Position numbers and translations under genes: made by a program. The notes under the pieces were generated by a model that saw nothing but the letters and a program-made list of their open reading frames with translations, was not told the DNA's origin and searched no databases. Shown in pieces: positions 16,403 to 24,695 of a stretch of DNA of 64,000 nt. Source of the DNA: Asticcacaulis excentricus (GTDB taxonomy: Bacteria; Pseudomonadota; Alphaproteobacteria; Caulobacterales; Caulobacteraceae); the NCBI RefSeq assembly GCF_003966695.1, contig NZ_AP018827.1, positions 372,001 through 436,000 on the forward strand. The letters are read 5' to 3'. The number at the start of each line of letters is the position of its first letter. Positions within the stretch are counted from its first letter, which is position 1.

Positions 16403-17746
16403 TCAGGCGGCGCGGCGGGCGCGCAGCGACTGGAGCAGGGTGTTGATTTCGGCGTCGTCGGGCCACAGCCGCGCGATGCGCGCACTGAGCCCCGCTTCGC
16501 CCCACGATTCCCCGCGCTCCGTGGCGGTTTTCAGGAATCTTAGGACGTCCGCCCGGTTTTGAGCCACAGAGGCCAGAAACACGGGCCAGACGTGTGTGCG
16601 GCGCGGGTTGGCGGCAACCTCCTCAAGCGCCTTTTTCATCAAAAGCGCCTGAACGGCCGGGGCGCCGGATTTCAGGGATGCGCGCAATTGCGCGGCATAG
16701 GCTTCGAGGTCGCTTTCATCCCGAAGGCGCGCAAATTCGCTGAAGTCCTGCACGTAACCGACATAATCGCCGTCCGCCAGCTTGATAAGACTTGTGCAAT
16801 CAAACAACACCGGTGAGCTGGCATTCTGCTGCCTGAGTTGCCCAAAGGCCGCCTTGGCAGCGGCGTCATCGCCTGCGGCCCATTGCGCCCAGGCCAGATC
16901 GATCTGAATAGAAATGGAGCCGGGTTCAATCAGCCGGGCCGTATTCAGCTCTTTCAGCGCGGCGCTGTGTTGGCCGTTGTCTGACAGGACGTTTCCGTAC
17001 CAGAAATGGGTCTGGGCTTCACCGGGCTTCAGCGACAGGGCGCGGCGGAAGGCATCCCCCGCCTTGGCCGGATCGTTTTCCCACCAGTAGGAAATAAAGC
17101 CAAGGGCCCGATGCGGAGAGGACAGGTTGGCATCGAGCTGTGAGGCCTTCAGAGCCGCGGCGCGGGCCTTGGTGAAGGCGTCTTCGTCGGTCATTTCGCC
17201 GAATTCACGCGAGAGCAGATAGGCGTCTGCCAGTCCCGCCCATGCAAGGGCCGAATCCGGCTGCTTCTCGATAAGGGTGGTAAACAGTGTGATCGCGCGC
17301 TTGAGGGATTGCGGTGTCCTCTGCGCCCAGGCGTCGCGCGCTTCGAGATAAAGAGAGGCCAGGGCGGGGTCAGCCGGCAGGCCTTGCGAGGCTGGTACGG
17401 GTTGCGGCCTTGGCCAGACATTACCCAAAGCAAAGATCAACGCCGTACCCATCAGGCTGATAACCGCCAGCCGACGCCAGTTGCGCTGCCAGAAGCCGGG
17501 TGCAGGGGCGGGTTGCGTATCGGGTTCTGCGTTGGTGTTTTCCGGGGTCTCTGCCGTCAGGTCCGTCTGATTGGCGGCCCATTTCTCCAACTCATCGACG
17601 AAGGCATAGACCGTTCCCGTCTTGCCGCCGGGCAGACGGCGCACGGGCAGACCACGGCTTTGGGCCCAGCGCATGACGGTCGTGCGGTCACGTCCGAAAT
17701 GACCACCAATCGCCTTCCAGCCATCGAGCCGTCTGGATGACGCCAT
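16403..17746 (-). CDS. membrane-anchored HTH regulator with C-terminal TPR domain
   Basis: The 447-aa protein begins with a MerR/excisionase-like helix-turn-helix (LDGWKAIGGHFGRDRTTVMR then RRLPGGKTGTVYAFVDELEKW, residues 7-58). A Pro-rich linker, a basic patch QRNWRR and one membrane helix (about 90-108, VISLMGTALIFALGNVW) follow. Residues 120-400 are TPR repeats, for example DSALAWAGLADAYLL and PGEAQTHFWYGNVLS. This is a CadC-like layout: DNA-binding in the cytoplasm, sensing or binding partners in the periplasm. It likely controls the two downstream genes. The start codon is ATG at 17746, and the gene is well separated (153 bp) from the channel gene. Confidence 0.75.
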   Translation of the reverse strand: MASSRRLDGWKAIGGHFGRDRTTVMRWAQSRGLPVRRLPGGKTGTVYAFVDELEKWAANQTDLTAETPENTNAEPDTQPAPAPGFWQRNWRRLAVISLMGTALIFALGNVWPRPQPVPASQGLPADPALASLYLEARDAWAQRTPQSLKRAITLFTTLIEKQPDSALAWAGLADAYLLSREFGEMTDEDAFTKARAAALKASQLDANLSSPHRALGFISYWWENDPAKAGDAFRRALSLKPGEAQTHFWYGNVLSDNGQHSAALKELNTARLIEPGSISIQIDLAWAQWAAGDDAAAKAAFGQLRQQNASSPVLFDCTSLIKLADGDYVGYVQDFSEFARLRDESDLEAYAAQLRASLKSGAPAVQALLMKKALEEVAANPRRTHVWPVFLASVAQNRADVLRFLKTATERGESWGEAGLSARIARLWPDDAEINTLLQSLRARRAA

Positions 17747-17899
17747 GCCCGTATACCCTCCCCAAGTCCTTGCCCGTTTGTTTTCTACCGTTTGGGGAAT
17801 GGTGTGGCAACGCCAAACACGTGATATGGCAAAGTCTTGGTGTTAAGAGAAATCTGACAAACGTTCTCCGTGGAGCAGATTGTGTTTTACAGATTGGAC

Positions 17900-18715
17900 C
17901 TACCGCTCGGGGCGCGTAAGTATCCAGGTGAGCGCTTCGATCTGTTCCTTCAGAGCGGCGACCTCCGTCGTCAGCTCGCCAATGGCTTCGGCTTCCGTGG
18001 CAGGGGGCGACGGCGTGCCTTTGTCCGCCTGAACCCGCTGCATGGCTTCCAGCATCACCCCGATAAACAGGTTCAGCACGGTAAAGGTCGCCACCAGAAT
18101 GAAGACGATCATGAAGGGAATGGCGGCGGCATGGGTAGCCGCCAGACTGCGCGCCATGTCCGCCCAGCCTTCGAGCGTCATGATCTGAAACAGGCTGAAC
18201 AGGGACGCATCCAGCGTGCCGAACCACTGCGGGTGCGTGGCCCCAAATAGCTGGCTGGCCATCACCGCTGAGACGTAATAGATGATCACCAGTATCGCGC
18301 CGATGGACCCGATACCGGGCAGTGCCGCCACTATGCCGCCGATGACGCGCCTCAGGCTGGGGAAAACGGAGATCAGACGCAAGACCCGCAGCACCCTGAG
18401 GGCGCGCAGAACACTGAAGGCGCCTGCGGCCGGAAGAAGAGACACGATGATGATGCTCGCATCAAACAGGTTCCACGGGTCACGAAAGAACCGCCAGCCC
18501 TGAGCAAACAGGCGCAGACCCAATTCCAGCACAAAGACGGACAGCAGGATCTGATCGATGGAGGACAGTAACGCGCCTGCCGAAGCCATGATCGCGGGAT
18601 AGGTCTCCAGCCCCAGAACAATCGCGTTGAGAATAATCAGCGTGACGACTGTTGCGGTAAAGGCGGGGTGTTCGATGATCGTCAGGACCTGACGCCGTGC
18701 GGACCTGAACGTCAT
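17900..18715 (-). CDS. single-domain voltage-gated cation (sodium-type) channel
   Basis: The 271-aa protein has six membrane helices. The S4 segment carries arginines every third residue (R104, R107, R110, R113 in SVLRALRVLRVLRLIS). The pore loop FQIMTLEGWADM contains TLEGW at residues 180-184, close to the TLESW filter of NaChBac-type sodium channels. A C-terminal helix TEVAALKEQIEALTWIL fits the coiled coil that stabilises these tetramers. It should form a tetrameric voltage-gated cation channel; the Glu is known to set Na+ selectivity in the family, while the Ser-to-Gly change is unusual. Its ATG overlaps the terC stop by 4 bp. Confidence 0.9.
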   Translation of the reverse strand: MTFRSARRQVLTIIEHPAFTATVVTLIILNAIVLGLETYPAIMASAGALLSSIDQILLSVFVLELGLRLFAQGWRFFRDPWNLFDASIIIVSLLPAAGAFSVLRALRVLRVLRLISVFPSLRRVIGGIVAALPGIGSIGAILVIIYYVSAVMASQLFGATHPQWFGTLDASLFSLFQIMTLEGWADMARSLAATHAAAIPFMIVFILVATFTVLNLFIGVMLEAMQRVQADKGTPSPPATEAEAIGELTTEVAALKEQIEALTWILTRPER

Positions 18716-19695
18716 GGCCTGTGGCCTCCCGGTTTGTGGGTCTTGATAAGGGAAACAATCACACCGGCGGCAATCAGGCCCAGCGTCACCCCCAGCGAGA
18801 TATTGGCAGGAAACTTCTCCAGGCCCATGGCATCGGCGATAAAGGTCTTCGAGCCAATGAAGATCAGCACGATGGCCAGAGCGGGTTTCAGATAGCGGAA
18901 GCGATGGATGATCGCCGCCAGCGCAAAGTACAGCGCGCGCAGTCCCAGAATGGCGAAGATATTGCTGGTGAAGACGATGAACGGGTCCAGCGTGATGGTG
19001 AAGATGGCCGGCACGCTATCGACCGCAAAGATCAGATCGACAAATTCGATCAGGGCCAGCGCGACCAGAAGCGGCGTGGCATAGGTGCGCCATTTGCCGG
19101 TTTTGGGATCAGGCTGACGGGTCAGGAACTTCTGCCCGTCAAGGCCGGCGCTGATCGGAAAGACGCGCCGCATAAGCTTCAGCAGCGGATTGTTGCCGAT
19201 GTCCGGGTGCTTGTCGCCGACAAACAGCATCTTGATGCCGGTGAAAATCAGGAAGACGGCGAAGACATACAGCACCCAGCTGTATTGCGACACCAGCGTG
19301 GCTCCCAGCGCGATCATGATGCCGCGCAGGACTATAACGCCCAGTATCCCCCAGAACAGCACGCGATGCTGATAGAGGGGCGGGATGGCAAAATAGGTGA
19401 AGATCAGCGAGATAACGAAGACATTATCGAGCGCCAGTGTCTTTTCGACGATAAAGCCCGTCAGATATTCCTTACCGGCCTGATCGCCCAGCGACCACCA
19501 CACCCAGCCCCCAAAGGCCAATGCGATGGCAATATAGAAGGCCGACATCCACAGGCTTTCGCGAATGCTGACCTCATGCGTCTTGCGATGCAGAACGCCG
19601 AGGTCGAAGGCCAGAAGCGCGATAACAATGCCGATGAAACCTGCCCACATCCACAGGGGCTTGTCCATCACCGGCGTGACAAGAAACTCCATCAT
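18712..19695 (-). CDS. TerC/Alx-family integral membrane protein
   Basis: A 327-aa polytopic protein with the TerC signatures VEKTLALDNVFVISLIF and LIEFVDLIFAVDSVPAIF, both carrying conserved acidic residues in membrane helices. The family exports metal ions (Mn2+ in Alx/TerC homologues) and helps metallate exported proteins. No yybP-ykoY-type riboswitch was seen upstream, where the zinc-ribbon gene instead overlaps it by 4 bp. It shares an operon with that gene and the cation channel, suggesting a joint role in ion handling. Confidence 0.92.
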   Translation of the reverse strand: MMEFLVTPVMDKPLWMWAGFIGIVIALLAFDLGVLHRKTHEVSIRESLWMSAFYIAIALAFGGWVWWSLGDQAGKEYLTGFIVEKTLALDNVFVISLIFTYFAIPPLYQHRVLFWGILGVIVLRGIMIALGATLVSQYSWVLYVFAVFLIFTGIKMLFVGDKHPDIGNNPLLKLMRRVFPISAGLDGQKFLTRQPDPKTGKWRTYATPLLVALALIEFVDLIFAVDSVPAIFTITLDPFIVFTSNIFAILGLRALYFALAAIIHRFRYLKPALAIVLIFIGSKTFIADAMGLEKFPANISLGVTLGLIAAGVIVSLIKTHKPGGHRP

Positions 19696-19919
19696 ACGGA
19701 TCGATCCTGTTCATCAGAAAAGCGGGCGGTGTGGGGGCGCGCCGGACGCTGACGGGCATAGATGGGCATCAGTCCGTCGAGATTGAGCGCCACGATCTGG
19801 TTCATTTCGCCCTTATCGAGCCAGACGCCGCGGCATTGCGGGCATTTGTCGATCCGGACGGGTCCGTGAGTCTTTTCCTTGAGCGGTATCTGGCAGTCGG
19901 GACAGCAGCGCAGGGGCAT
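19692..19919 (-). CDS. TFIIB-type zinc-ribbon protein
   Basis: This 75-aa protein contains CCPDCQIPL and DKCPQCRGVWLDKGEM, the two CxxC knuckles of the zf-TFIIB family, with the usual GVWLDKGE motif after the second. A basic tail follows. Such small proteins bind zinc and are of unknown function. The ATG at 19919 is the first of a three-gene overlapping operon with terC and the channel gene. Confidence 0.88.
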   Translation of the reverse strand: MPLRCCPDCQIPLKEKTHGPVRIDKCPQCRGVWLDKGEMNQIVALNLDGLMPIYARQRPARPHTARFSDEQDRSV

Positions 19920-20172
19920 GGGGTCGCCTGTTTGGAATGAATATCAACCTGTCATGTCTAGCGCGACCCTATGCTGCATTTCCGTTGGGAAGTCAGGCCG
20001 ATGGCGCTGTTTTTCCGTGGCGTCATTTTTACGGCGCGTTTACAGCCCGGCGGCGCGAAAACAGCGAACTGAGGCCCCGTTCGATACAGCGCCTTGGCGT
20101 ATCGGCACGCTAGGGTGAAGGGGCTCAGAACGAGAGCGAGCCTTTCAAGCGAACCCCTCAAAGGAGATGACA

Positions 20173-20928
20173 ATGCAGCCCCGCGGCCACTCCCGCGACC
20201 TGTTCAATGGGAGCGGAGCCACCACCAGAACCCTGGCCATGGACGGCGATCTGCGCCGCTACATGATGGGCATATATAACCGTATGGGTCTGGCCTTGCT
20301 GATCTCAGGCGGTGTCGCCTTTCTGGCGGCGCAATCCCCCGGCTTCATCAATGCGGTTTACGTCATGTCGGGCGACCGCATCAGCGGCCTGACGGGCCTC
20401 GGATGGGGTCTGGCCTTTGCGCCCCTGGTGATGGCCATGGTGTTAGGCTTCGGCGTGATGCGCATGAGCCTCGCGACAGCGCAATTCAGCTTCTGGGTCT
20501 TTGCCGCCATTATGGGCCTGTCGCTGACCTCGATCGTGCTGGCCTACACCGGTGCCTCCATTGCGCAGGCCTTTCTGATCACGGCGATCACCTTCGGCCT
20601 GACCAGCTTCTGGGGCTACACCACCAAACAGGACCTGACGCGTTTCGGCGGGTTTCTCATGATGGCCGTTATCGGCCTGATCGTCGCCAGTCTGGTCAAC
20701 CTGTTACTCCAGAGTTCGTGGCTGCAACTGGCCTTGTCGGCTCTCGGCGTGCTGATCTTCACCGCGCTGACGGCCTATGACACCCAACGCCTGAAGGGTC
20801 TCTATTACGACCTGTCCGATCAGGGGGAGACCCGCGGCAAGATCATGATCCTGGGGGCCCTGTCGCTCTACATCAACGTCATCAACATCTTCACCAGCCT
20901 GCTGCACCTTACCGGTGAGCGGCGATAA
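20173..20928 (+). CDS. Bax inhibitor-1/YccA family membrane protein
   Basis: The protein has about 251 residues and seven hydrophobic helices. The central ITAITFGLTSFWGYTTKQDL and the C-terminal TALTAYDTQRLKGLYYD are diagnostic of the BI-1/YbhL group, whose conserved aspartates line a pH-sensitive Ca2+ leak path in characterised homologues. I place the start at ATG 20173 rather than 20167 because AAGGAG (20161-20166) is then 6 nt away instead of adjacent. The small 57-aa ORF follows after 15 bp. Confidence 0.9.
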   Translation: MQPRGHSRDLFNGSGATTRTLAMDGDLRRYMMGIYNRMGLALLISGGVAFLAAQSPGFINAVYVMSGDRISGLTGLGWGLAFAPLVMAMVLGFGVMRMSLATAQFSFWVFAAIMGLSLTSIVLAYTGASIAQAFLITAITFGLTSFWGYTTKQDLTRFGGFLMMAVIGLIVASLVNLLLQSSWLQLALSALGVLIFTALTAYDTQRLKGLYYDLSDQGETRGKIMILGALSLYINVINIFTSLLHLTGERR

Positions 20929-20943
20929 CCGGGAGAGACGACC

Positions 20944-21117
20944 ATGGACTACGATGATTTTTACTTCGACGAAACCGGCAATCCCTACCGCGAGCGCCGC
21001 TCCCGCCGGGCCGCCGAACGTGAAGAAGACATCCTGATCGACACTCTGAGTTTCCGCTCTTCGCGCCGCGAGGCCCGCAAGCGCACCGAGCGCATGAATA
21101 ACAGATTGTTGCGGTAA
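20944..21117 (+). CDS. small charged protein of unknown function (57 aa)
   Basis: An ATG at 20944 opens a 57-codon frame ending in TAA. It is preceded by GGGAGAG about 6 nt away and lies only 15 bp after the Bax-inhibitor gene. The product begins MDYDDFYFDETGNPY and then becomes highly basic and acidic (RERRSRRAAEREEDI, SSRREARKRTERMNN). No membrane segment or known domain is visible. The good ribosome binding site, operon position and terminator right behind it support expression. Function is unknown. Confidence 0.6.
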   Translation: MDYDDFYFDETGNPYRERRSRRAAEREEDILIDTLSFRSSRREARKRTERMNNRLLR

Positions 21118-21123
21118 AGGGAT

Positions 21124-21170
21124 CGGTTCCCGCGCCATCGCCCCCCCCCCCCAGCGCAGGGAACCGTTTT
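21124..21170 (+). terminator. terminator with poly-C loop after the 57-aa ORF
   Basis: CGGTTCCC (21124-21131) pairs with GGGAACCG (21159-21166) and is followed by TTTT. The loop holds a run of 12 C residues (21141-21152), the longest homopolymer noticed in the window. Confidence 0.65.
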
Positions 21171-21232
21171 CGCCCGGATCGGCTGAATAAAGTCGGATCA
21201 CGGGCCGTCCAGCGGTAGGAGAGACCGCTGCG

Positions 21233-21273
21233 GGAAGCCGCCGGGCTGGTGCACCGGCGGCTTCCATTTTTTT
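21233..21273 (+). terminator. strong Rho-independent terminator
   Basis: A perfect 12-bp stem GGAAGCCGCCGG / CCGGCGGCTTCC with a 9-nt loop is followed by A and seven T. It is the second terminator within 110 bp, so either it is a backup or the stretch between (21171-21273) is a separate short transcript. Confidence 0.9.
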
Positions 21274-21348
21274 GATGGAGCGCCTCTCACGGGTTTCGAC
21301 CGAAAGTTCCGCTATCCTTTCGCCCCAAACGGATTTAGGCTCGGCCTC

Positions 21349-22869
21349 ATGCGTCTGCCGCCCTTTCTGGATCCTCCTCCCTTGCCGGTGCTGCGCGGCC
21401 AGCGCGCCCTGTGGCAGGAAGCGCTGCTGAGCCTTGTCATGGTGTTTGCGGCCGCCTGCGTCAGTTATGTTCTGATGCAGTCCGGCTTTCCCTCGCCTGA
21501 AGCCTTGAGCATCCTGTTTGTCCTGCCCGTTCTGGCGGCGGCGATCTTCCTTGATCTGCGGCTGGCGCTGGTGACCGTGGCGCTCAGCGTCATCACCTAC
21601 AATCTGGTCCTGCTGCCGCCCTTCTGGACTTTCGACCTGACCAACCCGCAGGCGGTGGCCAAGATCGTGGTGCTGCTCATCGTCACGCTTGTGGTAAGCG
21701 CCCTGACGACGCGCCTGCGCCGCATCACGGGCGAAAGTCAGGCGCGCGAAAACGTCCTGGGGGGACTTTATCAACTCAATCAGGACCTTGTCGGCAAAAC
21801 CACAGTGGCGCAGGTGCAGGCGGCCAGCGAAACCTGCCTGAGCGCCCTGACCAGCGTGCCTTGCCAGATCTGGTATAAGGATGTGCCCGTTGATGACCCG
21901 CTGTTATCCGAAGCGGCGCAGGAAGGCGCGTCAGCCGGGGCCGGTCAGGTGCTGGCGCCGCACGACCCGCGCCTGATCCTGCCCCTGATCGACGGCGAAA
22001 AGACGCTGGGGGTGCTGGTCTTTACGCCGCAAGACCATGCGCCGTTTCCGGTCGAACTCTTCCCCCCAAGCCTGTTGCCGACCCTGGCTGCACAGGTCGC
22101 CAGTGCCCTCAGTCGCGCCGCTTTGGCCGAAGCGCACGAACAGCAGGCGCGTCAGGCCGACCGCGAGCGCTTCATGAGCGCCATGCTGTCTTCGCTGTCG
22201 CATGACTTCAAGACGCCGCTGGTCGGCATAGTCGGCGCGCTGGAAGCGCTGGAAGGCCGCGTGGATAGCGAGGCGCGGGACATCGTCGCGGATGGTCTGG
22301 CCGAAGCCCTGAGGCTGAACCGCTATGTGGTCAATCTGGTCGAAATCAGCCGGCTTGAGGCCGGTGTGCGACCACGCAGCGAGCCCTTGCATATCCGCGA
22401 CGCCGTTTCCGGGGTTCTGCGTACTCTGCGCCCCCTGATCGGCCGCCAGAAGTTCCGCATTACGGTCGAAGCGGGGTTTCCGCTTCTCAACCTCAATGCC
22501 TCGCTGTTTGACCTTGTCCTGCTGAACCTGATTGAAAACGCCCTCAAATACGGCCCGCCCGAAGGCGAGATCACCATTGATGCCCGCGTCATTTCGGACG
22601 GTGTTGAAATTGATGTCGATGATGAGGGGGCAGGTATTCCGCCGCCTTTGCGAGAGCCGGTTTTCACCAAGTTTTATCGGGCCGTAGAGGGCGATCGCAA
22701 GATAGCCGGCACCGGGCTGGGGCTTTACATCTGCCGCGAGATCGTGGCCTCCTATGGCGGGCGTATCGAGGCCATAGATCCACCCGATGGCACAGGGGCC
22801 TGTATGCGCGTCTGGCTGCCGGAAGCGGCGACGCTGCGTCTGGCGACCCTTGAGGAGGAGATGGAATGA
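21349..22869 (+). CDS. KdpD-like sensor histidine kinase lacking the N-terminal KdpD/Usp domains
   Basis: At 506 aa this is roughly the C-terminal half of KdpD. Four close membrane helices (residues 25-120, DUF4118) are followed by a GAF-like segment (140-260), the H-box SLSHDFKTPL, and an ATPase domain with N-box LNLIENALKY, DEGAGIP and GTGLGLYICREI. The ~370-residue cytoplasmic KdpD sensor and Usp domains of classical KdpD are absent. It should autophosphorylate and pass phosphate to the next gene product, whose start overlaps by 4 bp. No kdpFABC genes are in the window, so a potassium role is not established. It starts 75 bp after a strong terminator. Confidence 0.88.
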   Translation: MRLPPFLDPPPLPVLRGQRALWQEALLSLVMVFAAACVSYVLMQSGFPSPEALSILFVLPVLAAAIFLDLRLALVTVALSVITYNLVLLPPFWTFDLTNPQAVAKIVVLLIVTLVVSALTTRLRRITGESQARENVLGGLYQLNQDLVGKTTVAQVQAASETCLSALTSVPCQIWYKDVPVDDPLLSEAAQEGASAGAGQVLAPHDPRLILPLIDGEKTLGVLVFTPQDHAPFPVELFPPSLLPTLAAQVASALSRAALAEAHEQQARQADRERFMSAMLSSLSHDFKTPLVGIVGALEALEGRVDSEARDIVADGLAEALRLNRYVVNLVEISRLEAGVRPRSEPLHIRDAVSGVLRTLRPLIGRQKFRITVEAGFPLLNLNASLFDLVLLNLIENALKYGPPEGEITIDARVISDGVEIDVDDEGAGIPPPLREPVFTKFYRAVEGDRKIAGTGLGLYICREIVASYGGRIEAIDPPDGTGACMRVWLPEAATLRLATLEEEME

Positions 22870-23570
22870 GCGGTTTGCAGCCCAAGGTACTGGTCATCGA
22901 AGACGATCCGCAGGTGCGCAAATTTTTGACCATCACCCTGACCTCTCACGACTATACGGTCATTCCGGCCGAGACAGGACGCGAAGGCATTCGTCTGGCG
23001 ACCTCGGTCAAGCCGGACGCGGTGCTGCTGGACCTCGGTCTGCCCGATATCGACGGCACGGAGGTCATAGGCTCTATCCGCAGTTGGTCCAAAATGCCGA
23101 TTCTGGTCGTGTCGGTGCGCGATCAGGAAGAGGAAAAGGTCAAGGCCTTTGATCTGGGGGCCAATGACTACGTCACCAAACCCTTTGGCACGGCGGAGTT
23201 GATGGCGCGCCTGCGGGCCTCTTTACGCGACTCCATCGTCGCATCCGTCGAAGATACGCGGGTCGAGGTCGGCGATCTCTGTATCGATCTGGCGGCGCAC
23301 AAGGTGTCCGTCCGCGACACCCCCATCAAGCTGTCGCCCAAGGAGTTCGCCCTGCTGAAGGTTCTGGCCACCCACGCTGGAAAACTGCTCACCCACAAAT
23401 ACCTGATGCAGAAGGTATGGGGCGAGGCTCAGGCCGACGACAACCAGTATCTGCGCATCTATATCGCCCAGTTGCGTCAGAAGCTCGAAATCGACCCGGC
23501 GCGCGATCAGTTCATCGTCAATGAGCCCGGCATTGGCTACCGGCTGGAAACGCCTGCCAGATCGCACTGA
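22866..23570 (+). CDS. KdpE-like OmpR-family response regulator
   Basis: A 234-aa two-domain regulator. The receiver domain has the acidic pair EDDP, the phosphoacceptor in VLLDLGLPD and the lysine in DYVTKPFG. The C-terminal winged helix has KLSPKEFALLKVLATHAGKL and LRIYIAQLRQKLE, the OmpR/KdpE pattern. It receives phosphate from the overlapping upstream kinase and binds DNA. The targets are unknown; in other bacteria KdpE controls the Kdp potassium pump, which is not encoded here. Confidence 0.92.
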   Translation: MSGLQPKVLVIEDDPQVRKFLTITLTSHDYTVIPAETGREGIRLATSVKPDAVLLDLGLPDIDGTEVIGSIRSWSKMPILVVSVRDQEEEKVKAFDLGANDYVTKPFGTAELMARLRASLRDSIVASVEDTRVEVGDLCIDLAAHKVSVRDTPIKLSPKEFALLKVLATHAGKLLTHKYLMQKVWGEAQADDNQYLRIYIAQLRQKLEIDPARDQFIVNEPGIGYRLETPARSH

Positions 23571-23745
23571 ACCTTTGAGCGGGTTCCGTTATCTCGGCGC
23601 GGGCATGGGCAGCGGTGATGTTAACAGGCTAAGGGCCGTATCCAAACGGTCACGCGCCCTATAAATTTACGGGTTGTCCAGTAAATCCGTTTAACTTTTC
23701 AAGGCTCGCCCTGTAAGCCGGGGAGATCAACCTGACCCTATAGCC

Positions 23746-24153
23746 ATGATTACCTCTGTCTCTTCACCTTTTCATCATGAACTGCCCTACCTGACGGTTT
23801 GTGGTGCGGCGGTGATCGTCTTCGCGCTGGGGACGGTCGAGAAGGTGATGCGCCTGCGCAAGGCGACGCGGGGTACGGACGACTTTTTCGCGCGCTATGA
23901 GCGTCTGGGGTTGGGCATGGCCTTTCTGACCGAAGGTCTCGCCGTGGCGGCGATTATCACCGGATGGGCCCTGTTGCCGGCGGTTGTGGGGCTGGTTGGA
24001 TATATTGTGGTTGTGGCGGCCTATAGTCTGAACGATGAGGGTGAGGACCGCGTTTCGCTGTTTTCGGTGGAGACGCTGCGGACGGATCTGGCGCTGGTCG
24101 GCTTGCTGGTCGTTCTGCTGACCATCGCCTATTCGCTGCGACTGGCGCATTGA
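23746..24153 (+). CDS. small integral membrane protein of unknown function
   Basis: A 135-aa hydrophobic protein with four predicted membrane helices: LTVCGAAVIVFALG, LGMAFLTEGLAVAAII, AVVGLVGYIVVVAAYS and LALVGLLVVLLTIAYS. Charged loops EKVMRLRKATRGTDDFF and LNDEGEDRVSLF separate them. I recognise no family. It stands alone behind a 175-bp spacer. A very small basic ORF begins 6 bp after its stop. Confidence 0.65.
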   Translation: MITSVSSPFHHELPYLTVCGAAVIVFALGTVEKVMRLRKATRGTDDFFARYERLGLGMAFLTEGLAVAAIITGWALLPAVVGLVGYIVVVAAYSLNDEGEDRVSLFSVETLRTDLALVGLLVVLLTIAYSLRLAH

Positions 24154-24158
24154 AGCGC

Positions 24159-24332
24159 ATGAATCTTCGGCAATCCCAGTCTGTGATCCTGCTGCACCGG
24201 CTGCGGCTGCGTGCGCGCCGCCTGAGGGACGTCAATCAAAAGGCCGGAAATGCGTCGGTTGCGCAGATTTACGCGAAGATTGACCGCTGGCTGGAAGGGC
24301 AGATGGCGCACGCCATGGCTGCGAAGCGATAG
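24159..24332 (+). CDS. possible small basic protein (57 aa)
   Basis: ATG at 24159 opens a 57-codon frame starting MNLRQSQSVILLHRL, rich in Arg, Lys and Leu and mostly helical (SVAQIYAKIDRWLEGQM). There is only a weak ribosome binding site (GAAG) and no recognisable domain. The frame also extends to a TTG at 24150 that overlaps the preceding stop. It could be a genuine small operon partner or a chance ORF in high-GC DNA. Confidence 0.35.
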   Translation: MNLRQSQSVILLHRLRLRARRLRDVNQKAGNASVAQIYAKIDRWLEGQMAHAMAAKR

Positions 24333-24450
24333 GCGATACGCCGCCGTGTGGATTGCCATGCACGCTTTTTTGGCAAAATCCGGGGATAATGCGCATTTGC
24401 CGCTTCACAAAGCCGCCAAGGCTTGCTAAGTGGCGCGCCTCCTGATGCGT

Positions 24451-24535
24451 GCGGTCGTGGCGGAATTGGTAGACGCGCAGCGTTGAGGTCGCTGTGCCGC
24501 AAGGCGTGGAAGTTCGAGTCTTCTCGACCGCACCA
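24451..24535 (+). tRNA. tRNA-Leu (anticodon GAG)
   Basis: The 7-bp acceptor stem GCGGTCG / CGACCGC closes the molecule and is followed by A and an encoded CCA. The D-arm includes AATTGGTAGACGC. The anticodon stem CAGCG / CGCTG encloses the loop TTGAGGT, giving anticodon GAG at 24485-24487. A long variable arm (TGCCGCAAGGCGT) marks it as a class II tRNA, and TTCGAGT is the T loop. It reads CTC and CTT leucine codons. Confidence 0.96.
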
Positions 24536-24543
24536 TCCGGATC

Positions 24544-24582
24544 AAAAAAGGTTTTGAGGCGCAATCCTCAAGACCTTTTTTT
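24544..24582 (+). terminator. terminator after tRNA-Leu
   Basis: GGTTTTGAGG and CCTCAAGACC form a stem with a 6-nt loop, flanked by a run of A on the left and seven T on the right. It begins 9 bp after the tRNA CCA end. Confidence 0.9.
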
Positions 24583-24695
24583 GTGTCTGATTGCCGGCGA
24601 AACCGGTTGCAATCCCTAGGGATTCGGCCCAGTGTCTGGCTCCGTGAAAAGATGTATGCCCAAGGGGATATCGCGATGAACAGGGAGGGGGAGAG

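Noticed and set aside
21141-21152. The 12-C tract as a phase-variation switch
   Set aside because: It lies in a terminator loop outside any coding frame or promoter spacer, so slippage would not switch a gene; it could also be a sequencing artefact.
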